Positions 15,886 to 24,597 are shown, counted from the first letter of the stretch. The stretch: DNA of 30,204 nucleotides from UBA668 sp031413415 (GCA_031413415.1 JANOET010000243.1:1-30204), one strand, 5' to 3'. Notes: generated by a model not told the origin, from the sequence alone. A program made the numbers and translations.

Positions 15886-17160
15886 GTGAATCCCGTCCCG
15901 CTCTCGCTGCTGCCCGACACCGCTGCCGTCGCCGACGACGGCACGCTCACCATCGGGGGCTGCTCGGTCCTCGACCTCGCCGCCCAGTACGGGACGCCGC
16001 TGTTCGTCTATGACGAGGCGCATCTGCGGGCACGCTGCCGCGAAGCGGTCCGCACGTTCGGCCCCGACCGCGCCGTCTACGCCACGAAGGCGTTCCTCTG
16101 TGGCGCGATGGCTCGCCTCGCGTACGAGGAGGGCATGTTGCTCGACGTGGCGAGCGGTGGCGAACTCTTCGTCGCGTTGCATGCGGGCGTGCCGGCCTCG
16201 GCGCTCACGTTGCACGGCAACAACAAGAGCACGGCCGAGCTGCGCATGGGGCTCACCGAGGGCGTGCGCCACGTCGTCGTCGACAGCTTCGACGAGCTGG
16301 ACCGGCTCGATCTGCTGCACGCCGAAGGCCTGCCCGTCCCCGACGTTCTGGCCCGCATCACGCCCGGCGTGCACGCCCACACCCACGAGTTCATCGCCAC
16401 CGGCCAGGACGACAGCAAGTTCGGTTTCAACCTGGGCAACGGCGACGCGCATCGGGCCATCGAACGGATGCGCACCTCGCCGAGCGTTCGACTGGTCGGT
16501 GTGCACTGCCACATCGGCAGCAACGTGTTCGATGCGTCCAGCTTCGCCAAGGCCGCCGAGGTCATGGCCGCGTTCGCGTCGCCGCTCGATCTTCCCGAAC
16601 TCGTGCTCGGCGGTGGCCTGGGGGTGGCCTACGTCGAGGGCGAAGAGGCTCCGAGCATCACGCAGTGGGGCAACGTGTTGCTCGACGCCTGCCAGGCGCT
16701 CGGGGTGCGCAGCAACGTCAGCGTGGAACCCGGTCGCAGCATCGTCGCCCAAGCGGCGATCACCGTCTACGAGGTCGGCACCGTGAAGCACCTTCCCGGC
16801 ATCCGCACGTACGTGTCGGTCGACGGAGGCATGAGCGACAACCCCCGTCCCGTGCTGTACGGCAGTGGTTACGAGGCCTTCCTGCCGCGCGCGGTCACGG
16901 CGACTCGTCCGCAGCGCGCCCGTCTGGTGGGCAAGCACTGCGAGAGCGGCGACGTGCTCATCTTCGACGCGGCACTGCCCGCGGGGGTGCAGGTCGGCGA
17001 TGTGCTGGCCACCCCTGTCACCGGGGCCTACGGGCACAGCATGGCCAGCAACTACAACAAGCTCACTCGCCCGCCGGTGGTGTTCGTCCACGACGGTGCG
17101 CACCGCCTGGTGGTGCGGCGCGAGACCTACGAGGACCTGGTGCGATGCGACGTGGTCTGA
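15886..17160 (+). CDS. lysA: Diaminopimelate decarboxylase
   Basis: PLP enzyme making L-lysine from meso-diaminopimelate, the last step of lysine synthesis. The 424 residues form a group IV decarboxylase: the PLP Lys68 in VYATKAFLC, GVHCHIGS (about 205-212), LGGGLGVAY, the EPGRS phosphate-binding loop, and the HCESGDVL segment with the active-site Cys in the beta domain. The GTG at 15886 lies 1 nt after the argS stop, so it is probably translated by coupling. Confidence 0.96.
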   Translation: MNPVPLSLLPDTAAVADDGTLTIGGCSVLDLAAQYGTPLFVYDEAHLRARCREAVRTFGPDRAVYATKAFLCGAMARLAYEEGMLLDVASGGELFVALHAGVPASALTLHGNNKSTAELRMGLTEGVRHVVVDSFDELDRLDLLHAEGLPVPDVLARITPGVHAHTHEFIATGQDDSKFGFNLGNGDAHRAIERMRTSPSVRLVGVHCHIGSNVFDASSFAKAAEVMAAFASPLDLPELVLGGGLGVAYVEGEEAPSITQWGNVLLDACQALGVRSNVSVEPGRSIVAQAAITVYEVGTVKHLPGIRTYVSVDGGMSDNPRPVLYGSGYEAFLPRAVTATRPQRARLVGKHCESGDVLIFDAALPAGVQVGDVLATPVTGAYGHSMASNYNKLTRPPVVFVHDGAHRLVVRRETYEDLVRCDVV

Positions 17161-17521
17161 CGAGCCAGCTGATCGACGCACTGGCGCAACTGTTCGGCTC
17201 CTCGAAGTCGACGCAGCAGCCGCGCCGCCGGTCGTCGACGCCGCCCCGAGTCAGGGCAAGGACCGGCCGATCGCGATCATCGGCCGTCGCGGCGACCACC
17301 TGCTCGGTGTGCCCCTCACCTCCAAGGTCAAGGACAACGAACTCCAGGTAGCGGTGGGTACGGGCTCATGGGATCGCGAGGGTCGACCCAGCTACGCCAA
17401 GGTCGACCGACTGCTCGACGTGGTGCCCGAGGCGGTTCGGCGCGAGGGAGCGGTGCTGTCGCGCCGGCACTTCGACGACATCGTGCGAGGGGTCGAACGT
17501 GCGCATCGTCTCGGACGCTGA
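17145..17521 (+). pseudogene. Degraded PemK/MazF-like gene (frame broken between N-terminus and toxin-like domain)
   Basis: From 17145 an ATG opens MRRGLTSQLIDALAQLFGSS, a helix that looks like the start of an actinobacterial PemK/MazF-like family. That frame then turns into low-complexity Arg/Ser text. A different frame carries the clear domain from about 17250: GKDRPIAIIGRRGDHLLGVP, LTSKVKDNE, WDREGRPSYAKVDRLLDV, RREGAVLSRRHFDDIV, ending at the TGA at 17521. No ATG/GTG exists in the second frame before the domain except a GTG at 17096 that overlaps lysA by 65 bp. The first beta strand expected before GKDRP also appears to be missing. The simplest reading is an internal deletion with frameshift. 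Alternatives: the GTG start, or a sequencing error. The ATG overlaps the end of lysA. Confidence 0.6.
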
Positions 17522-17579
17522 CGTCGACGTCGTCACCGCCCGTTCACCAATCTGTTTCCCGAGGTCGCCTCCGAACTCG

Positions 17580-17585
17580 TAGCCT
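17580..17585 (+). promoter_or_regulatory. -10-like TAGCCT of hom
   Basis: TAGCCT ends 7 nt before the hom GTG, fitting a leaderless transcript. The same hexamer sits 8 nt before the prfA GTG. No clear -35 is seen. Confidence 0.4.
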
Positions 17586-17592
17586 GCACCAC

Positions 17593-18879
17593 GTGACACG
17601 GCAGATCAGGCTCGGTGTACTGGGGTGTGGAAACGTCGGCGCAGCGCTCGTCGACCTCGTCGGCACGCAAGCCGACGCCATCGAGGCGCGCACCGGTGTG
17701 CGGCTGGAGGTGACCCGGGTCGCGGTACGGAACCTCAGTGCGCCCCGCGATGTGCTGCTCGCCGACGGCGTCCTCACCCGCGACGCGCACGACGTCGTCA
17801 ACGACCCCGACATCGACCTCGTGGTCGAGGTCATCGGCGGCATCGAGCCTGCTCGCGAGCTGATCACCACGGCGATGCGCAACGGAAAACCGGTGGTCAC
17901 GGCGAACAAGGAGTTGCTCGCCAACGTCGGTGTCGAGCTCTTCGCTGCAGCTGACGAGGCCGGCGTCGATCTGCTGTTCGAAGCGGCAGTAGCCGGAGGA
18001 ATCCCGATCGTCCGCGCCCTGCGCGAGAGTCTTCGCGGCGAGCCCATCACCCGGGTGATGGGCATCATCAACGGCACCACCAACTTCATCCTCACGAAGA
18101 TGACCGAGGAGGGCACCGACTATGCCGCGGCCCTCGCCGAGGCACAGGCGCTGGGGTTCGCCGAACGCGACCCCACGGCCGACGTCGAGGGTTTCGACGC
18201 CGGCGCCAAGGCCGCCATCATCGCCACGGTGGCCTTCGGCGCGAAGGTCGTCGCCGGCGACGTGTACCACGAGGGCATCAGCCGTGTCTCGTCGCACGAC
18301 ATCGCCATGGCCACACGGCTCGGGTACGTCGTGAAGCTGCTCGGCATCGCCGAGGCCGATCCCGCGACCGGCGAGATCGCCGTGCGGGTGCACCCGACAC
18401 TGGTGCCCCGTACCCACCCGTTGGCCAGCGTCCGCGAGAGCTACAACGCCGTCTTCGTCGAGGGTCAGGCCGTCGGGTCGCTCATGTTCTACGGCCGCGG
18501 GGCTGGCGGGTCGCCCACCGCCAGCGCCGTGCTCGGCGACGTCATCGACGGCGCGGTGAACCTCGCGAAGGGTACGCACGGCTCGCTCGGCTCGTTCGCC
18601 AGAGCCAAGGTGCGACCCATCGACGAGACGTCGGCCGAGTACCTCTTGAGCATGGACGTCGCCGACCGCCCTGGCGTGCTGCACGCCGTCACCGGTGTGT
18701 TCGCCCGCCACGACGTGAGCATCCGCGCAGCCGAGCAGGAGGGCCTGAGCTCCGACGCGCGGCTGGTGTTCATCACCCACTCCGCGCGCGAGGCCGACAT
18801 GCAGGCCACCGTCCGCGAGCTGCGTGGCCTCGACGTCGTGCGCAACGTGGGCAGCCTTCTTCGAGTGATCGGCAACTGA
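17593..18879 (+). CDS. hom: Homoserine dehydrogenase
   Basis: NAD(P)H-dependent reduction of aspartate semialdehyde to homoserine, the branch to threonine and methionine. The 428 residues contain the Rossmann motif LGVLGCGNVG (about 7-16), VTANKELLA, the catalytic region GIINGTTNFILTKM, DPTADVEGFDAGAK, and a C-terminal ACT domain (about 350-428: DVADRPGVLHAVTGVFARHDVSI) that usually gives threonine feedback control. The GTG at 17593 was chosen because the family N-terminus starts there and a -10-like hexamer precedes it. The upstream 70 bp hold no gene. Confidence 0.96.
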   Translation: MTRQIRLGVLGCGNVGAALVDLVGTQADAIEARTGVRLEVTRVAVRNLSAPRDVLLADGVLTRDAHDVVNDPDIDLVVEVIGGIEPARELITTAMRNGKPVVTANKELLANVGVELFAAADEAGVDLLFEAAVAGGIPIVRALRESLRGEPITRVMGIINGTTNFILTKMTEEGTDYAAALAEAQALGFAERDPTADVEGFDAGAKAAIIATVAFGAKVVAGDVYHEGISRVSSHDIAMATRLGYVVKLLGIAEADPATGEIAVRVHPTLVPRTHPLASVRESYNAVFVEGQAVGSLMFYGRGAGGSPTASAVLGDVIDGAVNLAKGTHGSLGSFARAKVRPIDETSAEYLLSMDVADRPGVLHAVTGVFARHDVSIRAAEQEGLSSDARLVFITHSAREADMQATVRELRGLDVVRNVGSLLRVIGN

Positions 18880-18881
18880 CC

Positions 18882-20264
18882 GTGCGCTACGTCTCCACTC
18901 GCGGCGTCGCGCCCGAGCTGGGCTTCACCGATGCCCTGCTCGCTGGTCTCGCCACCGACGGTGGCCTCTACGTGCCGGCCGAGTGGCCCGAACTGCCGCC
19001 GCGAGCCCCCGACGCCACCTACGCCGAGCGTGCCGCGCAGATCATCCAGTTGTTCGTCGGCGACGAGATGCCCGAGGCCACCGTGCTCCGACTGTGCCGC
19101 GAGGCCTACGGCACCTTCGCCCATCCCGCAGTGGTGCCGTTGGTGCAGTTGCACGACGGGCACTTCGTGCAGGAGCTGTTCCACGGGCCGACGCTCGCGT
19201 TCAAGGACGTTGCGCTCCAGCTGGTGGGTCGCATGTTCGACGAGGTACTGCGCGCCCGCGGGCAGCGCGTCACCATCGTCGGCGCCACCAGCGGCGACAC
19301 CGGATCCGCTGCCATCGACGGCGTGAAGGCGTGCGCCAACGTCGACATCGTCATCCTGTACCCGAACGGCCGTACCAGCGACGTGCAGCGAAAGCAGATG
19401 ACGACCGTGGACTCACCCAACGTGCGGGTCGTCGCGGTGGATGGCACCTTCGACGACTGCCAGGACATGGTGAAGGCGATGTTCAACGATGCGCCCTTCC
19501 GCGACCAGATGGGCCTGTCTGCGGTGAACAGCATCAACTGGGCGCGGGTCATGGCGCAGATCGTCTACTACGTGAACGCGTGCGACGTGCTCGTCGGACC
19601 GGTCAACGTGTGCGTGCCCAGCGGCAACTTCGGCAACGTGTTCGCAGGCTGGATCGCCAAGCGCATGGGCGCGAACATCGACCAGCTCGTGGTCGCCTCG
19701 AACGCCAACGACATCCTGGTCCGCTTCTTCGCGGACAACGACATGAGCGCAGCGCCCGTGGTGCCCAGCCTCAGCCCGAGCATGGACATCCAGGTGTCGT
19801 CGAACTTCGAACGGCTGCTGTTCGAGATGAACGGTCGCGACGGTGGGGCGACCGCCGAGCAGTTGCAGCACTTCCGTTCCTCGGGTCGCCTCACGATCGA
19901 GCCCGACCAACGTGCCGAGTTCGTCGAGGGCGTGTTCCAGGCCGAGCGGTGCGACGACGCCGAGACGCTCGAGGTCATCGCGCGTACCTACCGTGAGGCG
20001 GGCATGTTGCTCGACCCGCACACCGCGGTGGGCGTCGGCGTCGTGGCCAAGCTGCGAGCTGCGGGTGCGCTGCGTGGCCCGGTCGTCACGCTGGCCACCG
20101 CGCATCCGGCGAAGTTCCCCGACGCCGTCGAACGCGCCACAGGCGTCCGGCCACCGTTGCCACCGCACCTGCACGACCTGTTCGACCTGCCCGAGCACGT
20201 CACCTCGTTGCCGAACGACCTGGCCACCATCCAGGCGTTCGTCCGCACCACCTTCACCCCCTGA
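18882..20264 (+). CDS. thrC: Threonine synthase (long ELFHGPT type)
   Basis: PLP enzyme converting O-phosphohomoserine to threonine. The 460 residues have the N-terminal RYVSTRG segment and VQELFHGPTLAFKDVALQ with PLP Lys108. This belongs to the long subfamily seen in E. coli and fungi rather than the shorter, about 360-residue form found in mycobacteria. Other marks: ATSGDTGSAAI (phosphate loop), SAVNSINWARVMAQIVYY, and PSGNFGNVFAG. The GTG start lies 2 nt after the hom stop (coupled). Homoserine kinase thrB, which normally follows thrC in this cluster, is absent here. Confidence 0.96.
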   Translation: MRYVSTRGVAPELGFTDALLAGLATDGGLYVPAEWPELPPRAPDATYAERAAQIIQLFVGDEMPEATVLRLCREAYGTFAHPAVVPLVQLHDGHFVQELFHGPTLAFKDVALQLVGRMFDEVLRARGQRVTIVGATSGDTGSAAIDGVKACANVDIVILYPNGRTSDVQRKQMTTVDSPNVRVVAVDGTFDDCQDMVKAMFNDAPFRDQMGLSAVNSINWARVMAQIVYYVNACDVLVGPVNVCVPSGNFGNVFAGWIAKRMGANIDQLVVASNANDILVRFFADNDMSAAPVVPSLSPSMDIQVSSNFERLLFEMNGRDGGATAEQLQHFRSSGRLTIEPDQRAEFVEGVFQAERCDDAETLEVIARTYREAGMLLDPHTAVGVGVVAKLRAAGALRGPVVTLATAHPAKFPDAVERATGVRPPLPPHLHDLFDLPEHVTSLPNDLATIQAFVRTTFTP

Positions 20265-20274
20265 CCCGCTTGCG

Positions 20275-20327
20275 TTGTCGCGGGTGGCGGGACCTGGCTA
20301 CAGTCACCACGTCCGGGTGTCCCGGAC
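20275..20327 (+). promoter_or_regulatory. Putative rho promoter and 5' leader hairpin
   Basis: TTGTCG (20275-20280), 18-bp spacer, TACAGT (20299-20304) predicts a start near 20311. There a perfect hairpin GTCCGGG/CCCGGAC with a 3-nt loop (20311-20327) begins the transcript. No T-run follows, so it is not a standard terminator. The leader to the rho GTG is about 155 nt, long enough for the autoregulation known for rho genes; the remaining leader (20328-20466) shows no gene I can support. Confidence 0.45.
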
Positions 20328-20466
20328 CTTCCCGCTCGAATCCGGCTCTCGTCCAAGCATGGGGGCCGACGGCGGTGAGAATTCCCCCGCTCGTGCGGTG
20401 GGGTCGGCGGCGCAGTGACCCGTCGGGCCGCACGGGTGTCTCGCACTCCCAGAAAGCAGGTGGCCG

Positions 20467-22227
20467 GTGGCCGCGGAAGCACTCGAGCAGTCCATGCTCG
20501 AATCGAAGGACAAGGACCAACTGCTGGCGATCGCGCAGGCCCTGGGCATCAAGACCACGGCCCGCGCATCGAAGGCGACGCTGATCGACAAGATCCTCGA
20601 GACCACGGGAGCCGGTCAGCAACCCTCCGAGGCCCCTGCGGCGCCCGCCCCAGCGGTCGCCCGTCCGACTCCGACCGCTGCCGCGGCAGCGTCGGACGCA
20701 GCTGCAGCCCCCGCGGTGGTGCTCGGACCCGACGGTGAACCCCTCGCCGATTGGGAGATCGAACTGTTGCGCAAGGGCGAGATCGAGCTGCCGCCGCCCG
20801 CGCCGGCAGCGGCCGCCAAGTCGAACCATCGTCCCGCAGCGAAGCCGGCGGCTCAGCCCCGCAACGGTGCCGATACCGGCGCGCCCGCCGACGACGATGA
20901 CGACGATGACGACGACGACGACGAGAACGGGCCTGGCGAGGGCGAGGGCGAGAGCCGCAACGCTCGTCGTCGTCGCCGCCGCCGCAACAAGAGCAAGGGT
21001 GGCGGCGAGGGCGCCGCGCAGCCCGGCAACGAGGCCGTGGCGACGCCGCAGCCCGCCGCCGAGCCGCAGTCGCAGCACCGCGGCAACGAGTTCGTCAGCC
21101 AGGACCCGGTGGAGGTCAGCGGTTACCTCGACCTGCGCGACGAGGGCTACGGCTTCCTTCGCGTCAACGGCTATCTGCCCAGCCGCGACGACGCCTACGT
21201 GCCGGTGCGTCTCACTCGCCAGTACGGCCTGCGCAAGGGCGACCACGTCGCCGGCCTCAGTCGCCCGGCGGGTCGCAACGAGAAGAACCCGGCGCTGCTC
21301 GAGGTTCAGACCGTCAACGGCGGCACGCCCGAGGCAGCCCGCGAGCGGAAGCGTTTCGAGGATCTGACGGCGTTGTTCCCCGACTCGAAGCTTCGTCTCG
21401 AGCACAGCCCGCACGACATGGCGTCGCGCATCATCGACCTCATCTCGCCCATCGGCAAGGGCCAGCGCGGCATCATCGTGTCGCCGCCCAAGGCTGGCAA
21501 GACGACGATCATGAAGACGATCGCGACCGCCATCGAGTACAACCACCCCGATGTCGTGCTGATGGTGCTGCTCATCGACGAGCGGCCCGAAGAGGTCACC
21601 GACATGCGGCGGACGGTGAAGGGCGAGGTCATCGCCAGTACGTTCGACCGGCCCAGCGAAGAGCACGTGCACGTCGCGGAACTGGCCATCGAGAAGGCCA
21701 AGCGCCTCGTCGAGGTCGGCAAGGACGTCGTCATGATCGTCGACGGCATCACCCGCCTCAGTCGCGCCTACAACCTGGCAGCACCGCCCAGCGGCCGCAT
21801 CCTGTCGGGCGGCATCGATGCCGGGGCGCTGTACCCGCCGAAGAAGTTCTTCTGTGCTGCCCGCAACACCGAGGAAGGTGGCTCGCTCACCATCTTGGCC
21901 ACCGCGCTGGTGGACACGAACAGCCGCATGGACGATGCGATCTTCGAAGAGTTCAAGGGCACGGGCAACATGGAGCTGAAGCTCGATCGGCGTCTTGCCG
22001 AACGTCGTGTGTTCCCGGCCATCGACGTCGACGCGAGCAGCACCCGCCACGAGGAGCTGCTCTTCGACCGCAAGCAGCTGCAGCAGGTGTGGAAGCTGCG
22101 TCGGGTGCTCAGCGGCCTGGCCAACGACGGCAGCGCAGCGGCCGGCCTCGAGTTGCTCGTCGACCGCCTCGGGCAGTTCCGCACGAACGACGAGTTCCTG
22201 GCCGAGATCGGCAAGCAGCCCAGCTAG
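20467..22227 (+). CDS. rho: Transcription termination factor Rho
   Basis: Hexameric RNA-dependent ATPase that ends transcription. The 586 residues comprise an N-terminal SAP-like Rho_N helix bundle (about 10-48: KDQLLAIAQALGIKTTARASKATLIDKI); a long low-complexity insert (about 50-205) with 11 consecutive Asp and then an Arg-rich block; a cold-shock-like RNA-binding domain (about 212-285: SGYLDLRDEGYGFLRVNGYL); and the RecA-like ATPase with Walker A SPPKAGKTT (Lys345), Walker B VLMVLLIDERPEEV, and the catalytic Glu region. The insert is typical of high-GC actinobacterial Rho. The GTG at 20467 is preceded by a weak AGCAGG site. Its TAG stop shares the CTAG with the stop of the convergent regulator gene. 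Confidence 0.97.
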   Translation: MAAEALEQSMLESKDKDQLLAIAQALGIKTTARASKATLIDKILETTGAGQQPSEAPAAPAPAVARPTPTAAAAASDAAAAPAVVLGPDGEPLADWEIELLRKGEIELPPPAPAAAAKSNHRPAAKPAAQPRNGADTGAPADDDDDDDDDDDENGPGEGEGESRNARRRRRRRNKSKGGGEGAAQPGNEAVATPQPAAEPQSQHRGNEFVSQDPVEVSGYLDLRDEGYGFLRVNGYLPSRDDAYVPVRLTRQYGLRKGDHVAGLSRPAGRNEKNPALLEVQTVNGGTPEAARERKRFEDLTALFPDSKLRLEHSPHDMASRIIDLISPIGKGQRGIIVSPPKAGKTTIMKTIATAIEYNHPDVVLMVLLIDERPEEVTDMRRTVKGEVIASTFDRPSEEHVHVAELAIEKAKRLVEVGKDVVMIVDGITRLSRAYNLAAPPSGRILSGGIDAGALYPPKKFFCAARNTEEGGSLTILATALVDTNSRMDDAIFEEFKGTGNMELKLDRRLAERRVFPAIDVDASSTRHEELLFDRKQLQQVWKLRRVLSGLANDGSAAAGLELLVDRLGQFRTNDEFLAEIGKQPS

Positions 22228-22862
22228 CGACGGCCTTCGGGCACGAGGCCGATCATCGAGATGTAGGTGCGACGACCGGGCCCGGGCGTGCCGTCGCTGA
22301 ACCGTTCGACGAGCGCCTGCAGCGCCGCGGAGTACTCGCGTGCCTCGTCGTCGGTCAGGCGGACCTTGCCCCACCACTCGGTGATGCCGAGGTCGGCCGC
22401 CCGAGCGCCCTCCACGAAGTCGATCGACACTCCACGCACCGGATGGCTCTGCACCCGGATACCGCTGTCGAATTGGCGGGTGATCTCGCGGCCCATCGCG
22501 GTGGTGAACGCGCCGAGCACCTTCTGCCGGCTGCCGTTCAGGAACTCGTCGCGCGTGCCGGGCGGCATCGCGTCGAACGGCACCTGGAACTCGTCGGCGG
22601 TGGCCCGGTAGACGGGGATCGGTTTGCCGGCGCGCGGTTCGAGGCGCACGACGTCCACCAGCCCGGCGCGCACGAACCGCTTCACGTAGTAGGCGAGCGA
22701 GCTGGCCGGCATCTCCAGTTCGGCCGATGCCGTGCCCAGTGTGTGCTCCTCGCGCATGAACGGCCCGAGGCAACGGGTCGAGGTCAACTTGAGCAGCAGG
22801 TCGACGGCGAGATGGTCGCGGACGACCGTCATGCGCGGCTGATTCGAAACAACGTCTACCAT
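22224..22862 (-). CDS. Winged-helix transcriptional regulator (ArsR-like)
   Basis: 212-residue DNA-binding protein. The N-terminal winged helix (about 18-80) reads VDLLLKLTSTRCLGPFMREEHTLGTASAELEMPASSLAYYVKRFVRAGLVDVVRLEPRAGKP in order, typical of ArsR-like or related wHTH regulators. The C-terminal half (about 95-205) is unassigned; it contains RQFDSGIRVQSHPVRG and a closing GRRTYISMIGLVP. The start at 22862 follows a -10-like TAGTCT (22870-22875, minus) by 7 nt; Met11 (22832) is an alternative. It is divergent from the MFS gene with an inverted repeat over its own start, so it likely represses itself and the exporter. Confidence 0.75.
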   Translation of the reverse strand: MVDVVSNQPRMTVVRDHLAVDLLLKLTSTRCLGPFMREEHTLGTASAELEMPASSLAYYVKRFVRAGLVDVVRLEPRAGKPIPVYRATADEFQVPFDAMPPGTRDEFLNGSRQKVLGAFTTAMGREITRQFDSGIRVQSHPVRGVSIDFVEGARAADLGITEWWGKVRLTDDEAREYSAALQALVERFSDGTPGPGRRTYISMIGLVPEGRR

Positions 22863-22870
22863 TCGAATCA
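22840..22870. promoter_or_regulatory. Operator-like inverted repeat between the regulator and MFS genes
   Basis: TGATTCGAA (22840-22848) and TTCGAATCA (22862-22870) form a perfect 9-bp inverted repeat with a 13-bp spacer. It covers the start codon and touches the -10 box of the regulator and ends 21 bp before the MFS start. It is probably the binding site of the divergent regulator. Confidence 0.7.
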
Positions 22871-22891
22871 GACTACTTCGATCATGGTGCC

Positions 22892-24130
22892 ATGAGCATC
22901 CGATCACATCGCGACTTCCTGCGGATCTGGTCCGGCCAGGCTGTGTCGAACATCGGGGACGGCGTGCACCGCATCGCCATCCTGTGGTGGGCGCGTCAGG
23001 CCACCGGTTCGAACCTGGCCGTGGTCGCCGTTGCCCTCGCCACCACCATTCCCGCCATCGCCGTGGCCCCGTTCGCCGGATGGCTGGTCGATCGGATGGA
23101 TCGCCGCCATCTGATGCTGTGGTCCGATGGCGTGCGTGTCGGCACGAGCGCCGCCCTGGCGGTCCTGGCCGCGGCGGGAGGTCTGCACCTGTGGATGGTG
23201 CTGGTCCTCGCGATCGTGTCCGCCGTTGCCGGCGCGCTGTTCTCACCTGCGTACATGGCGTCCATCACGATGCTCGTGCCGTCCGACGACCGGGCGGTGG
23301 CGAACTCGATGGTCGGCATCAACGAGGCGCTCGCTGGCATTCTCGGCCCGGCCGTCGGCGGCCTGCTCATCGGTCTGTGGGGCACCTCGAGCGCACTGTG
23401 GTTCGACGTCGGCACCTTCGTGGTCTCGCTCGCCTTCGTGATGGCCAGTCGGGTCCCGATGCCTGCCCACCCCACCGCGGAGGACGGCGAGGCCGACGCG
23501 ACCGACGACGGGTTGCTCGCCGGCATCCGTCTGCTCCGAAAGGATCGCAACTTGAGGGACCTCGCAGCCGTCGCCATCGGTCTGAACACGTTCGTCGCGC
23601 CGGTGCCGGTGCTGATCGTGGCATTGGCGGCGGGGCCCTTCGCGTTGGGCGGTACCGGCTACGGCCTGCTCGAGGCTGCCATCCCCGCAGGCCTGCTCGT
23701 GGGCTTCATCGTCGGGCCGAAGGTGGTCGCCATCCGGCCCGCAGCACTGGTGGCCCTCGTCGTCACCAGCCTTGGCATTGCGCTCGCGGGAGCGACCACC
23801 CTCGCGGTCGTCGGAGGCGTGACGTTCCTGGCGGCGGGTGTCGGGGTCGGCGTGGTGAACACCATCCTTCCCACCCGCTTCCAGCAGGACGTCGACCCGG
23901 CGATCCAGGGTCGTGTGTTCGCCGTGCTCGGTGGTCTGATGCAGGTGGGTCGGCCACTCGGCCTGGTGCTCGCGGCCCCGCTCATCGCCGGGTTGGGCCC
24001 ACGCGGCGGGCTCGCCGTGTGCGGTGCACTGATGTTGGCGGTCACCTGGTTCGGTCGCTCGGGTGTGCTCGGCACCACTACTGTCGGCGTCAGCGAGGGG
24101 TCCCGAACTCTCGAGGGGAGTGCACGATGA
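22892..24130 (+). CDS. MFS transporter (drug-exporter-like)
   Basis: 412-residue major facilitator protein with about 12 hydrophobic segments. The N-terminal SHRDFLRIWSGQAVSNIGDGVHRIAILWWA and the loop 2-3 motif WLVDRMDRRHLML match the DHA3/MFS_3 group of macrolide-type exporters. A polar central loop (about 190-210, rich in Asp/Glu) divides the halves. ILPTRFQQDVDPAIQGRVFAVLGGLMQVGRPLG in the second half is also typical. The substrate is unknown. Its stop overlaps the start of the next gene (ATGA). Divergent regulator and operator suggest inducible export. Confidence 0.9.
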   Translation: MSIRSHRDFLRIWSGQAVSNIGDGVHRIAILWWARQATGSNLAVVAVALATTIPAIAVAPFAGWLVDRMDRRHLMLWSDGVRVGTSAALAVLAAAGGLHLWMVLVLAIVSAVAGALFSPAYMASITMLVPSDDRAVANSMVGINEALAGILGPAVGGLLIGLWGTSSALWFDVGTFVVSLAFVMASRVPMPAHPTAEDGEADATDDGLLAGIRLLRKDRNLRDLAAVAIGLNTFVAPVPVLIVALAAGPFALGGTGYGLLEAAIPAGLLVGFIVGPKVVAIRPAALVALVVTSLGIALAGATTLAVVGGVTFLAAGVGVGVVNTILPTRFQQDVDPAIQGRVFAVLGGLMQVGRPLGLVLAAPLIAGLGPRGGLAVCGALMLAVTWFGRSGVLGTTTVGVSEGSRTLEGSAR

Positions 24131-24528
24131 ACCAGGACGAACGCGTCCGCCTGCTCAGCGCCTCGGCCCTGTTCCGCGGCTGCAGCAAGCGGCAACTCCG
24201 CTCGCTCGCCAAGCTGACGCGCGTCGTCCAGGTCGAGCCGGGCGAGGCGCTGGTCACCGCCGGCGCACCCTCCACCGAGGCGTATCTGATCACGGCCGGG
24301 TCGGCGCAGGTGAAGGCCCGCAACGGCCGGGCAGCGACGCTCGGACCCGGCGACGTGGTCGGTGAGCTGGGACTGCTGCTCGATCGGCCGCGCAGTGCGA
24401 CCGTGCGCGCCGCGACTCCGCTCGAGGTCCTGGCACTCAGCCGGAGCGACCTCAAGGTGGCGGTGGAGGCGTCGCCCGAGTTGGGCTGGAGCCTGCTGCA
24501 GACGGTCGCCGAACGCCTCGACGGGTGA
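24127..24528 (+). CDS. Stand-alone cyclic-nucleotide-binding domain protein
   Basis: 133 residues consisting of almost nothing but one cNMP-binding (CRP-like) domain: LLSASALFRGCSKRQLRSLAKL, then VEPGEALVTAGAPSTEAYLITAGSAQV, and the phosphate-binding cassette GDVVGELGLLLDRPRSATVRA (Glu and Arg that hold the cyclic nucleotide are both present), then a C-terminal helix. There is no DNA-binding or enzymatic domain. It is translationally coupled to the MFS exporter by ATGA, so it may regulate the transporter in response to cAMP or another nucleotide; this is an inference. Confidence 0.88.
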   Translation: MNQDERVRLLSASALFRGCSKRQLRSLAKLTRVVQVEPGEALVTAGAPSTEAYLITAGSAQVKARNGRAATLGPGDVVGELGLLLDRPRSATVRAATPLEVLALSRSDLKVAVEASPELGWSLLQTVAERLDG

Positions 24529-24563
24529 CGCCGACACCGGGTGGCGTGTTTCGCTCGACCCGA

Positions 24564-24569
24564 TACACT
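24564..24569 (+). promoter_or_regulatory. -10-like TACACT of rpmE
   Basis: TACACT lies 28 nt before the rpmE ATG, giving a short leader that contains the GGAGAG ribosome site. No good -35 is visible. Confidence 0.4.
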
Positions 24570-24597
24570 GCGGCGTCCACTTGTTTCGGAGAGCGCC

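Noticed and set aside
13395..15953. 852-codon minus-strand open frame opposite argS
   Set aside because: Antisense of argS and the questin-oxidase-like gene; composition is typical of GC-rich shadow frames.
20887..20931. GAC/GAT triplet tract
   Set aside because: Looks like a microsatellite but simply encodes the poly-Asp tract of Rho.
20254..22773. 839-codon minus-strand open frame opposite rho
   Set aside because: Antisense of rho and overlapping a real regulator in another frame; no domain.
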